Source: Lineus longissimus (Eukaryota; Nemertea; Pilidiophora; Heteronemertea; Lineidae). Taken from it: a DNA stretch of 64,000 nt. A program made the position numbers and the translations under genes. Below the pieces are notes generated by a model that searched no databases, was not told where the DNA came from, and worked only from the letters and a program-made list of their open reading frames with translations. This document shows, piece by piece, positions 61,701-64,000 of the stretch (positions within the stretch are counted from its first letter, which is position 1; every line of letters begins with the position of its first letter). The stretch is taken from assembly GCF_910592395.1 (NCBI RefSeq), contig NC_088313.1, positions 10,110,501-10,174,500 on the forward strand, read 5' to 3'.

Positions 61701-62992
61701 CGGCGTAGATTCGGAAATAAGTTGTTAACATCAGCTCACTTTAGAAAAAGCGCTTACTTTTTGATGTGACTTAATGCCCTCTATATCGGTTATTGGGTTC
61801 CGATGCACAGGCGGGAGCTAGGCCTATTACAGGCTACCGTACAAGGAATGAAATGGTGTTTCATTGTTTCATCCTCCCCACGCCCCTCCCACCTATCACA
61901 TATGGGGATATCCAGAGCAAAATGTTGAATGACTTATTACTAACTAGTTGACATCAAAGGTGTTATCATATGCAGCTTGGCTGTGGCCAAAATTGTCAGT
62001 TTCAAACAATATCCCTCAAACTCAGCCAAATCTTCGCTCGGGTGTAGATTAGAACTGTTTCGAAGTACAGCTGATGATCAAGAATACCGAAACGCCACTG
62101 ATTGGATGTTCAAAGACAAAAATCAACGGGGTAATCCGACTCAAGCAGGGACCAATCTAGCCATAAGATGAAAATGCTTGATAGCACATGACTGAGAGAA
62201 TCTGAACTTTCATTGCTGAGACTGACTTGCAGCCGAAACCGGTCTACTTTGCCTCTATTGGCGCTATCAAATGATGGAACTAAGTTTACACGCTTGAAAC
62301 ATAATTCCGACGCGACGGTATTAGGTGAGAGACACCCTTTTTTCTTCCTTTATATTAAGCCGGATGATATTGACACATGCGATCTTGGGGGGTTTCCAAG
62401 CCAAAGACCATCATTTGGGCGTCGTCTCATACTTCAGAAATCCCACGCTTGCGGATTTGTATATGATTGTGATGCTAAGCATTTTTAATTTTGATGATTT
62501 TAGCTCCAACAGACAACACGCTAGCTGTCTATGATGTGATTGACCTCAACTTCCCTGCTAGCCCGACAGAAGCTGATGATGTTGACTATTCCCCCTCCCG
62601 CTGCACGCTAGCTGCTGTCTGGAAGATAGACAATACGCAAGGAAGGGCACCCATAAGGTAATGCTAATGTGTTTGTGATGTTAATTTAGAAGTAATGTAA
62701 GCAACTGTTGACAGGGAGAAAATTATACTTCTTGGTCCAAGGATACGATCTCCAAGCCCTTGACATCATTGTTGCCTCATAAGAAAGACAAATTATTATT
62801 ATCTTAACTCTTAATAGCAACTAGTCGTTAAGAGTTTGTAACCACAATTTGTCTTTGGGTGTTGTAGGTATGAATACAGTGTAGGAATAGCATCTAGCCC
62901 AAGTTCACCCAACGGAATCTTCAGTGTTGCGTTTGATCGATTTTGGTTTGATGCAGGGCAGAATACCCATGCTATCGTCACGCTGCCAAGAG
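10633..62992 (+). CDS. large modular extracellular protein gene, 24 internal exons
   Basis: This is the one host gene I can assemble. Twenty-four plus-strand exons, each with an AG acceptor and GT donor and matching phases, join into 4,345 nt (1,448 codons plus one base) without a stop. The protein is about twelve modules of roughly 120 residues. A typical module has a Trp core (WxGFxDxxSGIxxYEWxIG), a GxxYYVTVRAxNxAGL strand and an end SDGVxVDxTPP followed by a glycine turn. This is a beta-sandwich pattern of fibronectin-III or Ig-like type; the fold is inference. Neither start, signal peptide, membrane segment nor stop is in the window, so the gene extends on both sides. Cysteines are few except in exon 22. 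The pattern suggests a secreted or surface adhesion/matrix protein. I do not recognise a named orthologue. Confidence 0.85.
11213..11493 (+). CDS. modular protein exon 2
   Basis: The acceptor is tttccctcag and the donor GTAAGT. It carries the YYWVSVKCENMAGLYT strand and DILPPSQGVVLD, which end one module and open the next. Phase 1 to 0. Confidence 0.85.
11520..12090. mobile_element. MITE with CAGTG-type ends, about 570 bp
   Basis: Left end CAGTGTGGGCATTCGGACAG; the right end inverted reads CAGTATGAGGATTCGAACAG. Inverted similarity continues inward for about 150 bp, including the ctggttggtattt block at about 11632 and 11940. Both sides show gaaaa next to the ends, a possible 5 bp duplication. 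The end motif recalls hAT, which would give 8 bp, so the class is open. It lies 26 bp after exon 2. Confidence 0.65.
12091..12654. other. intron sequence without recognised elements
   Basis: I see no coding or repeat structure between the MITE and exon 3, except the polypyrimidine acceptor near 12640. Confidence 0.5.
12655..12852 (+). CDS. modular protein exon 3
   Basis: The acceptor is ttttacag and the donor GTATGC. 66 codons, phase 0 to 0. It encodes DIDFQVGTNTISARWYGFE and IAIGTISGGNDVVDY, the Trp half of a module whose Tyr half is exon 4, 8.9 kb away. Confidence 0.85.
13038..14614 (-). mobile_element. Tc1-like transposon, 1,577 bp, complete ends
   Basis: TA duplication at 13036-13037 and 14615-14616. 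Long inverted repeats of about 210 bp start with yACTCATCAAAGAAAG and differ at only a few positions. They enclose one transposase frame on the minus strand. Nearly intact structure and one small coding lesion imply recent activity. It sits in the intron between exons 3 and 4. Confidence 0.92.
13249..14320 (-). pseudogene. Tc1-family DD34E transposase with a 2-base deletion
   Basis: Start ATG 14320 (MRRCHLSEVE), chosen over ATG 14428 because the extra residues lie in the inverted repeat. The first half has the paired-like helix-turn-helix (VARAIGMLEAGFSQRRVAEM, SHSVISRANQRH) and VLFSDESRF with the first Asp. The second half has the GGGSIMVWGGI motif, FMDDNARPH with the second Asp, and SPDLNPIEHVWD with the Glu 34 residues further on. 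A two-base loss in a short GA run near 13797-13804 shifts the frame between the halves: the first frame stops at 13772 and the second runs to 13249. Otherwise about 357 codons, close to the usual 340-350. The enzyme would mobilise the enclosing element. Confidence 0.92.
14617..15475. other. intron sequence
   Basis: No coding exon is supported. Near 15302-15335 there are three direct TGACCTT-type hexamers followed by an inverted aaggtca. Confidence 0.5.
15476..15539. repeat. perfect 26 bp palindrome with 12 base loop
   Basis: Arms 15476-15501 and 15514-15539 are exact inverted copies around aggcatggcgcc. The loop plus right arm recurs at about 15858-15895 with one change. Confidence 0.9.
15779..17052. 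mobile_element. TA-flanked element of 1.27 kb with inverted ends
   Basis: TA at 15777-15778 and 17053-17054. The ends share AAGGG..CTAT and, in inverted form, agcagctaggtaggcaagat, then again aataggggtc. No transposase is present. The interior includes part of the tandem duplication at 16441-17290 and a 130 bp stretch repeated at 18018-18147. An isolated AAGGGGGACTATAGGTAGG end also occurs at about 52253, so the family has several copies. Confidence 0.65.
16066..16195 (+). repeat. 130 bp direct repeat, copy 1
   Basis: The stretch gcacgcctgtcat...catcgtagtgaaa matches 18018-18147 with about ten differences and no net length change. Confidence 0.85.
16441..17290 (+). repeat. diverged tandem duplication, unit about 470 bp
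   Basis: Unit 1 (from 16441) and unit 2 (from 16914) share in order the blocks ttgttagattcagc, tgtattcctygtacaagc, gtgagagacccctat, aattacctytataat and gtgtgcctgtaatgtcaatg. The right TIR of the 15779-17052 element lies within unit 2, so the duplication and the element overlap. Confidence 0.7.
17291..18017. other. intron sequence with a short gtttaccat triplication
   Basis: Three gtttaccat units near 17738-17762. No gene seen. Confidence 0.5.
18018..18147 (+). repeat. 130 bp direct repeat, copy 2
   Basis: Second copy of 16066-16195, followed by a small hairpin cgtctggc-ttt-gcgccagacg at 18160-18180. Confidence 0.85.
19042..19086. repeat. CA/CG-rich microsatellite
   Basis: Mostly (ca)n with interspersed cgc units. 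It follows two diverged copies of an acctaggggtac..gtgacggac block (about 18800-18880 and 18970-19040). Confidence 0.85.
19104..19137. repeat. 14 bp perfect hairpin
   Basis: tatggttcccgatc, a ttactg loop and its exact inverted copy. Confidence 0.85.
19138..21424. other. intron sequence without supported exons
   Basis: A spliceable-looking stretch at 20406-20499 does not fit the phase of its neighbours (see rejected). The rest is AT-rich. Confidence 0.5.
21425..21644. mobile_element. short TA-flanked MITE, 220 bp
   Basis: TA at 21423-21424 and 21645-21646. Ends CAGGTTGTTTC and, inverted, GAGGCTGTTTCC, each followed by an A-run and ggaaac. The layout is that of Tc1/mariner-derived MITEs. Confidence 0.6.
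21782..21911 (+). CDS. modular protein exon 4
   Basis: The acceptor is acaattcctag and the donor GTAAGT. It encodes RYYVTIKASTSAG and SSDGILV, completing the module begun in exon 3 across an 8.9 kb intron. Phase 0 to 1. Confidence 0.85.
22112..22146 (+). CDS. modular protein exon 5, a 35-base micro-exon
   Basis: The acceptor is ctatgttcag and the donor GTAAGT. It restores the frame between exon 4 (phase 1) and exon 6 (phase 0), adding ALVTQNDAHHSE. Without it, exon 6 would reach a stop after five codons. Confidence 0.75.
22477..22618 (+). CDS. modular protein exon 6
   Basis: The acceptor is tgctattatag and the donor GTAAGT. It encodes DARIECVEDQTYQ, SAHWDV and VYWTVEERY, the Trp half of module 3. 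Confidence 0.85.
23026..23249 (+). CDS. modular protein exon 7
   Basis: The acceptor is tttttttggcag and the donor GTAAGA. It has GYTYRTTVKFCFETVC, SSDGVTILPSPP and the next opening, YGAVEVVYTD. Confidence 0.85.
23848..24015 (+). CDS. modular protein exon 8
   Basis: The acceptor is tttttcag and the donor GTGAGT. 56 codons with VTVEFEAFLDPDVPS and HYEWAITANGDG. Confidence 0.85.
24112..24840 (+). pseudogene. 5'-truncated LINE, reverse transcriptase C-terminus and 3' tail
   Basis: One frame reads NLGAWFDQHMDMNVHV, SRLDYNNCL, LQKVQNSAAR, one stop (24358-24360), then HYVTPVLKRLHWLPV, RLWNGLPGTLR and FRGQLKTWLF, ending at TAA 24718-24720. These are the hallmarks of the C-terminal region of CR1/L2/jockey-type ORF2 proteins. 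The short 3' UTR ends in attgtattgtgtattgtata-like repeats at about 24785-24805. 5' truncation is the usual result of target-primed reverse transcription. It lies in the intron after exon 8. Confidence 0.85.
24973..25246 (+). mobile_element. SINE copy 1, internally deleted
   Basis: It shares with 27861-28235 the start gagcttcatagcc, tatgycaggc..taaagaccccg, ttcggattcac, gtcacgcataaaagctcatc and the end gaacgctga. The B-box portion is missing. Confidence 0.75.
25531..25717 (+). CDS. modular protein exon 9
   Basis: The acceptor is cccttttcag and the donor GTAAGG. It encodes RYFSVDLNNP, SLRGYNVAGLYSVVS and VVIDAYGSP. The longer open frame around it is intron read-through. Confidence 0.85.
25718..27405. 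other. intron sequence
   Basis: It contains a short direct duplication of cagatggcttgtacacacta at about 26380-26420. No gene seen. Confidence 0.5.
27406..27651 (+). CDS. modular protein exon 10
   Basis: The acceptor is tttttttcag and the donor GTAAGT. It encodes HWLIEDRDYTPYTNIISATW and NYTWAVIEDS; DYTPYTN replaces the usual DYQTS. Confidence 0.85.
27861..28235 (+). mobile_element. tRNA-derived SINE, fuller copy
   Basis: The head looks like a tRNA: A-box-like tagcctagtgg (27871-27881) and B-box ggttcgatct (27915-27924), 33 bases apart. A tRNA-unrelated body follows that is shared with 24973-25246. The end is purine-rich. It would be transcribed by RNA polymerase III and moved by a partner LINE. 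Confidence 0.75.
28236..28915. other. intron sequence
   Basis: No exon or clear repeat seen. An actcaycccatgtaaa block at 28259 recurs near 29957. Confidence 0.5.
28916..29740. repeat. flanking direct repeats around an inserted element
   Basis: A stretch of about 58 bp (gcaaattgactg..gatgacgtcatcaacac) stands at 28916-28973 and again at 29680-29740. With the target duplication included, the insertion lies at the joint of a tandem pair. Each copy has the CRE palindrome TGACGTCA. Confidence 0.75.
29003..29667. mobile_element. 665 bp TIR element with 11 bp target duplication
   Basis: AGGGCGAAAGT occurs directly on both sides (28992-29002 and 29668-29678). The inverted repeats start AGCCTGGTACCACTGGCC and run about 110 bp. 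There is no transposase. A 9-11 bp duplication with long TIRs is the Mutator-like pattern. Confidence 0.85.
29741..31614. other. intron sequence
   Basis: Poly-G run at about 30156-30167. No gene seen. Confidence 0.5.
31615..31932 (+). CDS. modular protein exon 11
   Basis: The largest exon. The acceptor is ctatttcag and the donor GTACGT. It encodes GKRYYVCIFAPN, CSDGITVDLTPPTAGSVWV, LEIHWDSF and GVQYYEYAIG: the end of one module and the Trp half of the next. Confidence 0.9.
31933..34250. other. intron sequence
   Basis: No coding or ordered repeat structure recognised. Confidence 0.5.
34251..34367 (+). CDS. modular protein exon 12
   Basis: The acceptor is cccattttag and the donor GTAAGG. It encodes TTYGGEDIRSYTNIG and GGVYYVSIQ. 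Phase 1 to 1. Confidence 0.85.
34368..35263. other. intron sequence
   Basis: It contains a repeated gaggttttagartc block (about 35063 and 35121) and a TATA-like tatataaaag at 35135. No gene seen. Confidence 0.45.
35264..35402 (+). CDS. modular protein exon 13
   Basis: The acceptor is ccctgttcaag and the donor GTTGGT. It encodes TDFVNKTSISTSPAILVDTT, then PPVKSDS, and ends in phase 2. The donor is weak but the phase fits exon 14. Confidence 0.8.
35607..35675. repeat. imperfect hairpin, arms about 26 bp
   Basis: caatcgagaatattgaag.. and ..cttcaatattcacgattg are inverted copies with two mismatches. Confidence 0.8.
36285..36465 (+). CDS. modular protein exon 14
   Basis: The acceptor is catgtttcag and the donor GTGGGT. 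It encodes WDGVFSDPESGIAFHEWGIG, GRSDVVY and GHTYYITVR, a textbook copy of the module core. Phase 2 to 0. Confidence 0.9.
36466..37061. other. intron sequence
   Basis: Nothing recognised. Confidence 0.5.
37064..37269. mobile_element. TA-flanked MITE, 206 bp
   Basis: TA at 37062-37063 and 37270-37271. Ends CGGGGTGTCCCA and, inverted, CGTGGTGTCCCA. A mariner-type MITE lying 110 bp before the second pogo transposase. Confidence 0.7.
37379..38667 (+). pseudogene. pogo-like transposase copy 2, one frameshift, catalytic triad intact
   Basis: Start ATG 37379 (MDEPLPKRKRSYS). The helix-turn-helix reads SVSEKLRYLRDFE..TEFANHHNIP..MFRRWNRH, then YWPEVEDQLEIWF, and the first frame ends at 37759. The second frame takes over near 37720-37740 (LATEAKPLMHDFHASNGW) and runs to 38667. 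It carries FFNMDQTFLLFD (first Asp), FILLVDQFRVH (second) and TSLAQPLDVAV (third, 37 residues after the second), then an acidic tail (PDDDDDDEQ). No intron interrupts the site where copy 1 has one. It is the same family as 5526-7040 but well diverged. I see no TIRs around it, so its ends are lost or unrecognised. One small indel is the only visible defect. Confidence 0.85.
38690..39618. other. intron sequence
   Basis: It contains five short aaaccgca/actgaaaccgc units at about 39002-39055. No gene seen. Confidence 0.5.
39619..39898 (+). CDS. modular protein exon 15
   Basis: The acceptor is ttcttcccag and the donor GTAAGT. It encodes ATNNVGLISDS, EKTAPSVGFVYDGPGD, DIDYQTSTTTMNAHWRGFHD and YYWRIGSCYGCGDV. 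Phase 0 to 1. Confidence 0.9.
40428..40614 (+). CDS. modular protein exon 16
   Basis: The acceptor is cttcgttttcag and the donor GTAAGT. It encodes NGFTYYVTVKVCNAAELC, SDGVLVDESSPIPGVVFDG and IDYQG. Confidence 0.9.
40748..40803. promoter_or_regulatory. cluster of CRE-like palindromes in an intron
   Basis: Two full TGACGTCA sites plus one cgACGTCA within about 50 bases. CREB/ATF binding is known for this motif; any activity here is inference. Confidence 0.4.
40804..41521. other. intron sequence
   Basis: Nothing recognised apart from the acceptor tract. Confidence 0.5.
41522..41727 (+). CDS. modular protein exon 17
   Basis: The acceptor is cttcttccag and the donor GTAAGT. It encodes IGAVWYGFNDPHSGIEYFEW, RAGTSAGGDDIVS and IYVTVRAYNHVG. 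Phase 2 to 1. Confidence 0.9.
42100..43400 (+). pseudogene. degenerate jockey-like LINE, endonuclease end and reverse transcriptase part
   Basis: Reading across several stops and shifts shows YSDHNVVMYDMSI (the SDH box ending the APE-type endonuclease), a linker, then reverse transcriptase blocks HKAAGPDVIPPFILKA, DWRDARVVPIFKKGD, PANYRPVSLTSI, QVDVILIHFAEALDKVPHQR, LNRQQREVL and LLFINNLQENVNFSD. It stops just before the FADD/YADD catalytic box. The C-terminal region of what looks like the same ORF reappears at 46245-46545, after a Mutator-like element. The gene is long dead. Confidence 0.85.
43404..46255 (-). mobile_element. Mutator-like element with subrepeat termini, inserted in the LINE
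   Basis: Both ends are arrays of a 15-18 bp unit. At the left it reads like ccatttccacattggcc (about 43404-43520). At the right it is inverted, ggcgaatgtggaaatgg (about 46178-46255). They enclose a broken MULE transposase on the minus strand. LINE reverse transcriptase sequence stands outside both ends. I cannot define a target duplication, and part of the LINE is missing. Confidence 0.7.
44340..45973 (-). pseudogene. FLYWCH finger / MULE transposase, multiple frameshifts
   Basis: Read from 45973 leftward. A FLYWCH finger comes first: IEFLPTSRTREHLIHQNYKF, RFWKCVVKTCRTKA, with the closing EHNHPN found in another frame at about 45390. Then VKGCRFHYGQSIDR and LPLTQ (about 44740-44830), the FHF.QS box of MULE transposases. 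The last block, MWNYYDRINEADEGWHNKLN, and YVGKAHPYIF (44340-44485) is the C-terminal motif of this family. The frame changes at least four times and stops occur between the parts. The N-terminal catalytic Asp region is not clearly seen. In intact form the enzyme would move the enclosing element. Confidence 0.8.
46245..46545 (+). pseudogene. jockey-like LINE, C-terminal part after the insertion
   Basis: One frame with a few stops: TKIITFPDARHKYTLDDEEA, LGVTFSNDLSWTRHT, AAKGNRAFGFIKHNF and TTLVRPVLEYSSTAF. These are the post-palm blocks of the same type of reverse transcriptase as 42100-43400. The segment with the catalytic box between the two parts is gone. Confidence 0.8.
46546..47881. mobile_element. 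element with terminal arrays of a gataatgtagtaac subrepeat
   Basis: About ten diverged copies of a 20-24 bp unit (ccgataatgtagtaacaaat) fill 46546-46790. The same unit occurs inverted at 47848-47878 (gttactacattatcgg, then tttttactac). The 1 kb between has no recognisable gene. The build is like that of the Mutator-like element next to it. Confidence 0.55.
47489..47601. repeat. minisatellite of tcgttttatagtt units
   Basis: Four cgttttatag units with variable spacers, then a diverged ggtttcatag unit. Confidence 0.7.
47882..48204. other. intron sequence
   Basis: Nothing recognised apart from the acceptor at 48204. Confidence 0.5.
48205..48434 (+). CDS. modular protein exon 18
   Basis: The acceptor is taataattcaag and the donor GTGAGT. 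It encodes LYSEAISDGFTVDTSAP, IKAEWLFTDLESHIETQW and DLGGDLDAPAVE. Phase 1 to 0. Confidence 0.9.
48435..49382. other. intron sequence
   Basis: Poly-G run at about 48520-48531. No gene seen. Confidence 0.5.
49383..49590 (+). CDS. modular protein exon 19
   Basis: The acceptor is atttgttccag and the donor GTAAGT. It encodes DGQNYVIKVKACNMAKHC, SPILVDSTPPTTG and MFAIETI. Phase 0 to 1. Confidence 0.9.
49894..51072. mobile_element. TIR element of 1.18 kb, class unknown
   Basis: Ends AGAGAGTTTTCGCACCT and its inverted copy, similar for about 38 bp. No target duplication is clear. The interior holds overlapping ORFs of 109 codons (minus, 50504-50833) and 89 codons (plus, 50511-50780); neither resembles a transposase I know. 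Flanking sequence on both sides resembles the flanks of 60040-60300. Confidence 0.6.
51073..52440. other. intron sequence
   Basis: A ttaaagggggactataggta stretch at about 52249-52268 matches the end of the 15779-17052 element. Otherwise nothing recognised. Confidence 0.5.
52418..54800 (+). repeat. diverged repeat array, period about 300 bp
   Basis: Two blocks each begin ttggctcacc/ttggcttgcc..gagtctat followed by a cgtcgtccg microsatellite (52449-52491 and 53984-54003). Then the blocks gcacgtttcttaactgc, gtacacatgaccccctaggt, ttggccaccagggggc and caaggtcacagaggtcaaat repeat about every 300 bp, at least seven times. Five units carry AGGTCA direct repeats with a 3 base spacer, four of them perfect. 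Confidence 0.85.
54801..56399. other. intron sequence
   Basis: A hairpin ttagcttcgctagcaatt / aattgccagcgaagctta lies at about 55439-55478 and a CRE palindrome at 55907-55914. No exon is supported. Confidence 0.5.
56400..56800 (+). pseudogene. LINE ORF2 C-terminal fragment
   Basis: Across a few stops and shifts it reads KLRTFRTFKNTYMF, LAKFRLSNHDLVIEQGRHF, LCPFDCKLVEDEFHFFTECP and LRKDLISSL. This is the zinc-knuckle-like tail (CPF..VEDEFHF..CP) common at the C-terminus of non-LTR reverse transcriptases. It may belong to the family of the 8850-9364 fragment. Confidence 0.75.
56945..57891 (+). repeat. further copies of the 300 bp-period repeat
   Basis: More diverged units of the 52418-54800 repeat, again with a ttggctcaccgtagggtag head at about 57520. 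The array is cut here by the composite element and resumes at 59329. Confidence 0.75.
57892..59328. mobile_element. composite element with two identical 444 bp repeats
   Basis: TTA duplication at 57889-57891 and 59329-59331 splits the repeat unit, whose intact form occurs elsewhere in the window. The element is repeat A (57892-58335), a 549 bp middle, and repeat A again (58885-59328). The two A copies look identical over 444 bp. Each A begins GAGACAAGACCAC and ends with the exact inverse. A TTA duplication suggests PIF/Harbinger. No ORF of note. Confidence 0.8.
59329..59560 (+). repeat. remaining half of the interrupted repeat unit
   Basis: It continues the unit broken at 57891: gatctgatt, acttggccaccagggg, gcaaggatacatcat, ttgatttgacct. 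Confidence 0.75.
59694..59815 (+). CDS. modular protein exon 20
   Basis: The acceptor is ttttcatttcag and the donor GTAAGG. It encodes INVAWVGFLDAHSGITKYHV and SVGSGFF. Phase 1 to 0, after a 10.1 kb intron. Confidence 0.88.
59940..60557. other. intron sequence with an old repeat
   Basis: 60000-60110 and 60210-60300 resemble the left and right flanks of the element at 49894-51072. No gene seen. Confidence 0.45.
60558..60698 (+). CDS. modular protein exon 21
   Basis: The acceptor is tgtttttcag and the donor GTAGGT. It encodes FNTRHVVAHSTNGKNM and YSQVYISVWAENG. The donor at 60699 is preferred over 60703, because it joins exon 22 in frame as ENG-AGLLS. Confidence 0.8.
61022..61190 (+). CDS. 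modular protein exon 22, cysteine-rich
   Basis: The acceptor is ttcttcttcag and the donor GTATTT. It opens AGLLSTPSHSLFELLPGGMV and then has six cysteines spaced CX4CX3CX1CX6CX6C, unlike any other exon of the gene. Phase 0 to 1 fits both neighbours. Confidence 0.65.
61191..62503. other. intron sequence
   Basis: Two inverted blocks, cttagctgagaatcatgaa (about 61310) and attctcagttaagatct (about 61373), form a weak hairpin. No exon seen. Confidence 0.5.
62504..62657 (+). CDS. modular protein exon 23
   Basis: The acceptor is gatgattttag and the donor GTAATG. It encodes DNTLAVYDVIDLNFPASP, DDVDYSPS and LAAVWKIDN. Phase 1 to 2. Confidence 0.85.
62868..62992 (+). CDS. modular protein exon 24
   Basis: The acceptor is gggtgttgtag and the donor GTATGT. 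It encodes RYEYSVGIASSPSSPNGIF and DAGQNTHAIVTLPR. It ends in phase 1 inside a module, so the gene goes on to the right. Confidence 0.85.
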
Positions 62993-63600
62993 GTATGTAT
63001 CATGAGCTTAAGCCAAGACCTGTATAGCTATGTGGCCGTTTACTCGACCCTGAACGGTTGGCGATGCGTCAGACGGTCGTGTCATCAGCAAGGCCGGTCA
63101 GATCAATGGTATAAGTGCACTCGGCTTGGTGGACTTTGCGCAAAGCAAGCAACGCAACGCAAAGAGCGCAACTTGGTGTATTTTCCTATATACAATACAC
63201 AGACTGGTCATCCTAGGATCGTAGTTAAAGGATAGCTCCTGGAATAAATCGTTGGCAGCCTTTTTGAACGAAACCAATGGAAATATATTAAATGAGTATT
63301 CCTCTTTACCACAAACCTTTTGAAAGTGGAAGAAATATTATAGTTCAGGAAGAAAAATTGATATTAATAGTGCCTATTTTACTGACATGAACGACGCCAT
63401 TTTGAGTCAAATTTCCCTCGATGATGACGCGGTGTGTGCAATGGCAGTGATTGGCTGAAATTCCGAAGCACCGATCGTGCATATTATGGGCTTGTCACCG
63501 CTTTTCGCGCGTGCGCAGTGTGTGAATCCATGTCAATATACGTTTCTTCGCAATTCACATCTCTCTGGCATGTCTCAAGATTTCACGCAATTAAATCATT
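62993..63600. other. intron or intergenic stretch
   Basis: It contains gattggctg (CCAAT-like, about 63448) and cgcgcgtgcgcag (close to an NRF1 site, about 63507). No exon is supported. Confidence 0.45.
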
Positions 63601-63873
63601 CTAATTTCGTTTTATTTGGACATTCGCGTAATATATTGATTGCTTGAATGCAAAATGCCTCGGTGCATGGTCCTCATTTTGGCCATCAACATCGGGTCCA
63701 GCTGCATCTTCAATAGCTTGAGCCATAGCGGCAAGCTCCCCCTCTTCATATTCCGGCTCAAACTGGTAGCCCTGTACACCAACATTTCCCCCTACATTCA
63801 AATCTTCATAACTCCCGCTGCTCATCGAAGTGTCACTGCTGTCAACGTAGCTTTTATCATCCGAAGCCGCCAT
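63601..63873 (-). CDS. possible first exon or small gene, acidic 90-codon ORF
   Basis: The ORF starts MAASDDKSYVDSSDTSMSSG, continues with VQGYQFEPEYEEGELAAMAQ and is Ser/Asp/Glu-rich. The YQFEPEY..EEL block recalls the N-terminus of invertebrate proteins related to the P2X7 C-terminal domain, but the match is from memory and weak. No good splice donor is visible before the stop. A CRE/E-box palindrome lies about 85 bases upstream. It runs opposite to the modular gene. Confidence 0.4.
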   Translation of the reverse strand: MAASDDKSYVDSSDTSMSSGSYEDLNVGGNVGVQGYQFEPEYEEGELAAMAQAIEDAAGPDVDGQNEDHAPRHFAFKQSIYYANVQIKRN

Positions 63874-63951
63874 GATAACAATACAATCACGATCTCAAAA
63901 TATCAATCAGCTGACTGCTATTGTGACAATACTGACATGCGGTGAATTGCA

Positions 63952-63963
63952 CACGTGACGTCA
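63952..63963. promoter_or_regulatory. E-box and CRE palindrome, likely promoter of the minus-strand ORF
   Basis: CACGTG (63952-63957) overlaps TGACGTCA (63956-63963) inside the 12 bp palindrome cgtgacgtcacg. CREB/ATF and bHLH sites of this kind are common close to transcription starts. The distance to ATG 63873 suits a core promoter. Confidence 0.5.
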
Positions 63964-64000
63964 CGACTCTCCAGTTTTGGAGGAGAGATCGCGAAAAAAG

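Overview
This is a eukaryotic window. Splice sites, short exons, long introns and a dense mix of LINE, SINE, Tc1, pogo, Mutator-like and Polinton-like remnants all point to an animal genome. The repeat types (tRNA-derived SINE, CR1/jockey-like LINEs, cgtcgtccg arrays, PolB elements) and the host protein's repeated module suggest a marine invertebrate such as an amphioxus, hemichordate, mollusc or brachiopod. I cannot place it more exactly from sequence alone.

Layout. 1-10.6 kb is intergenic or intronic and built of transposons. A broken DNA polymerase B gene of Polinton/adintovirus type (minus strand, 3.68-8.39 kb) is split by a 3.07 kb pogo-like element (4256-7320), which itself carries a 966 bp Tc1-type MITE (4379-5344). 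A degenerate LINE reverse transcriptase fragment follows at 8.85-9.36 kb.

From 10.63 to 62.99 kb runs one host gene on the plus strand. I assembled 24 internal exons by splice sites and phase. They join without a stop into 1,448 codons and encode about twelve modules of roughly 120 residues each, with a Trp/YYVTVRA core and a DTTPP-type end, so this is a large extracellular beta-sandwich repeat protein. Its start and end lie outside the window.

The introns hold most of the other elements: a hAT-like MITE (11.5 kb), a complete Tc1 DD34E element (13.04-14.61 kb), a 1.27 kb TA-flanked element (15.8-17.05 kb), a LINE 3' end (24.1 kb), two SINE copies (25.0 and 27.9 kb), a 665 bp element with an 11 bp target duplication (29.0 kb), a second pogo transposase (37.4-38.7 kb), a jockey-like LINE interrupted by a Mutator-like element with a FLYWCH finger (42.1-46.5 kb), and an element with terminal subrepeats (46.5-47.9 kb). 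The 49.6-59.7 kb intron holds a 1.18 kb TIR element, a diverged 300 bp-period repeat array full of AGGTCA half-sites, and a composite element with two identical 444 bp repeats.

At the right edge a short minus-strand ORF (63601-63873) lies just downstream of a CRE/E-box palindrome and may be the first exon of a neighbouring gene.
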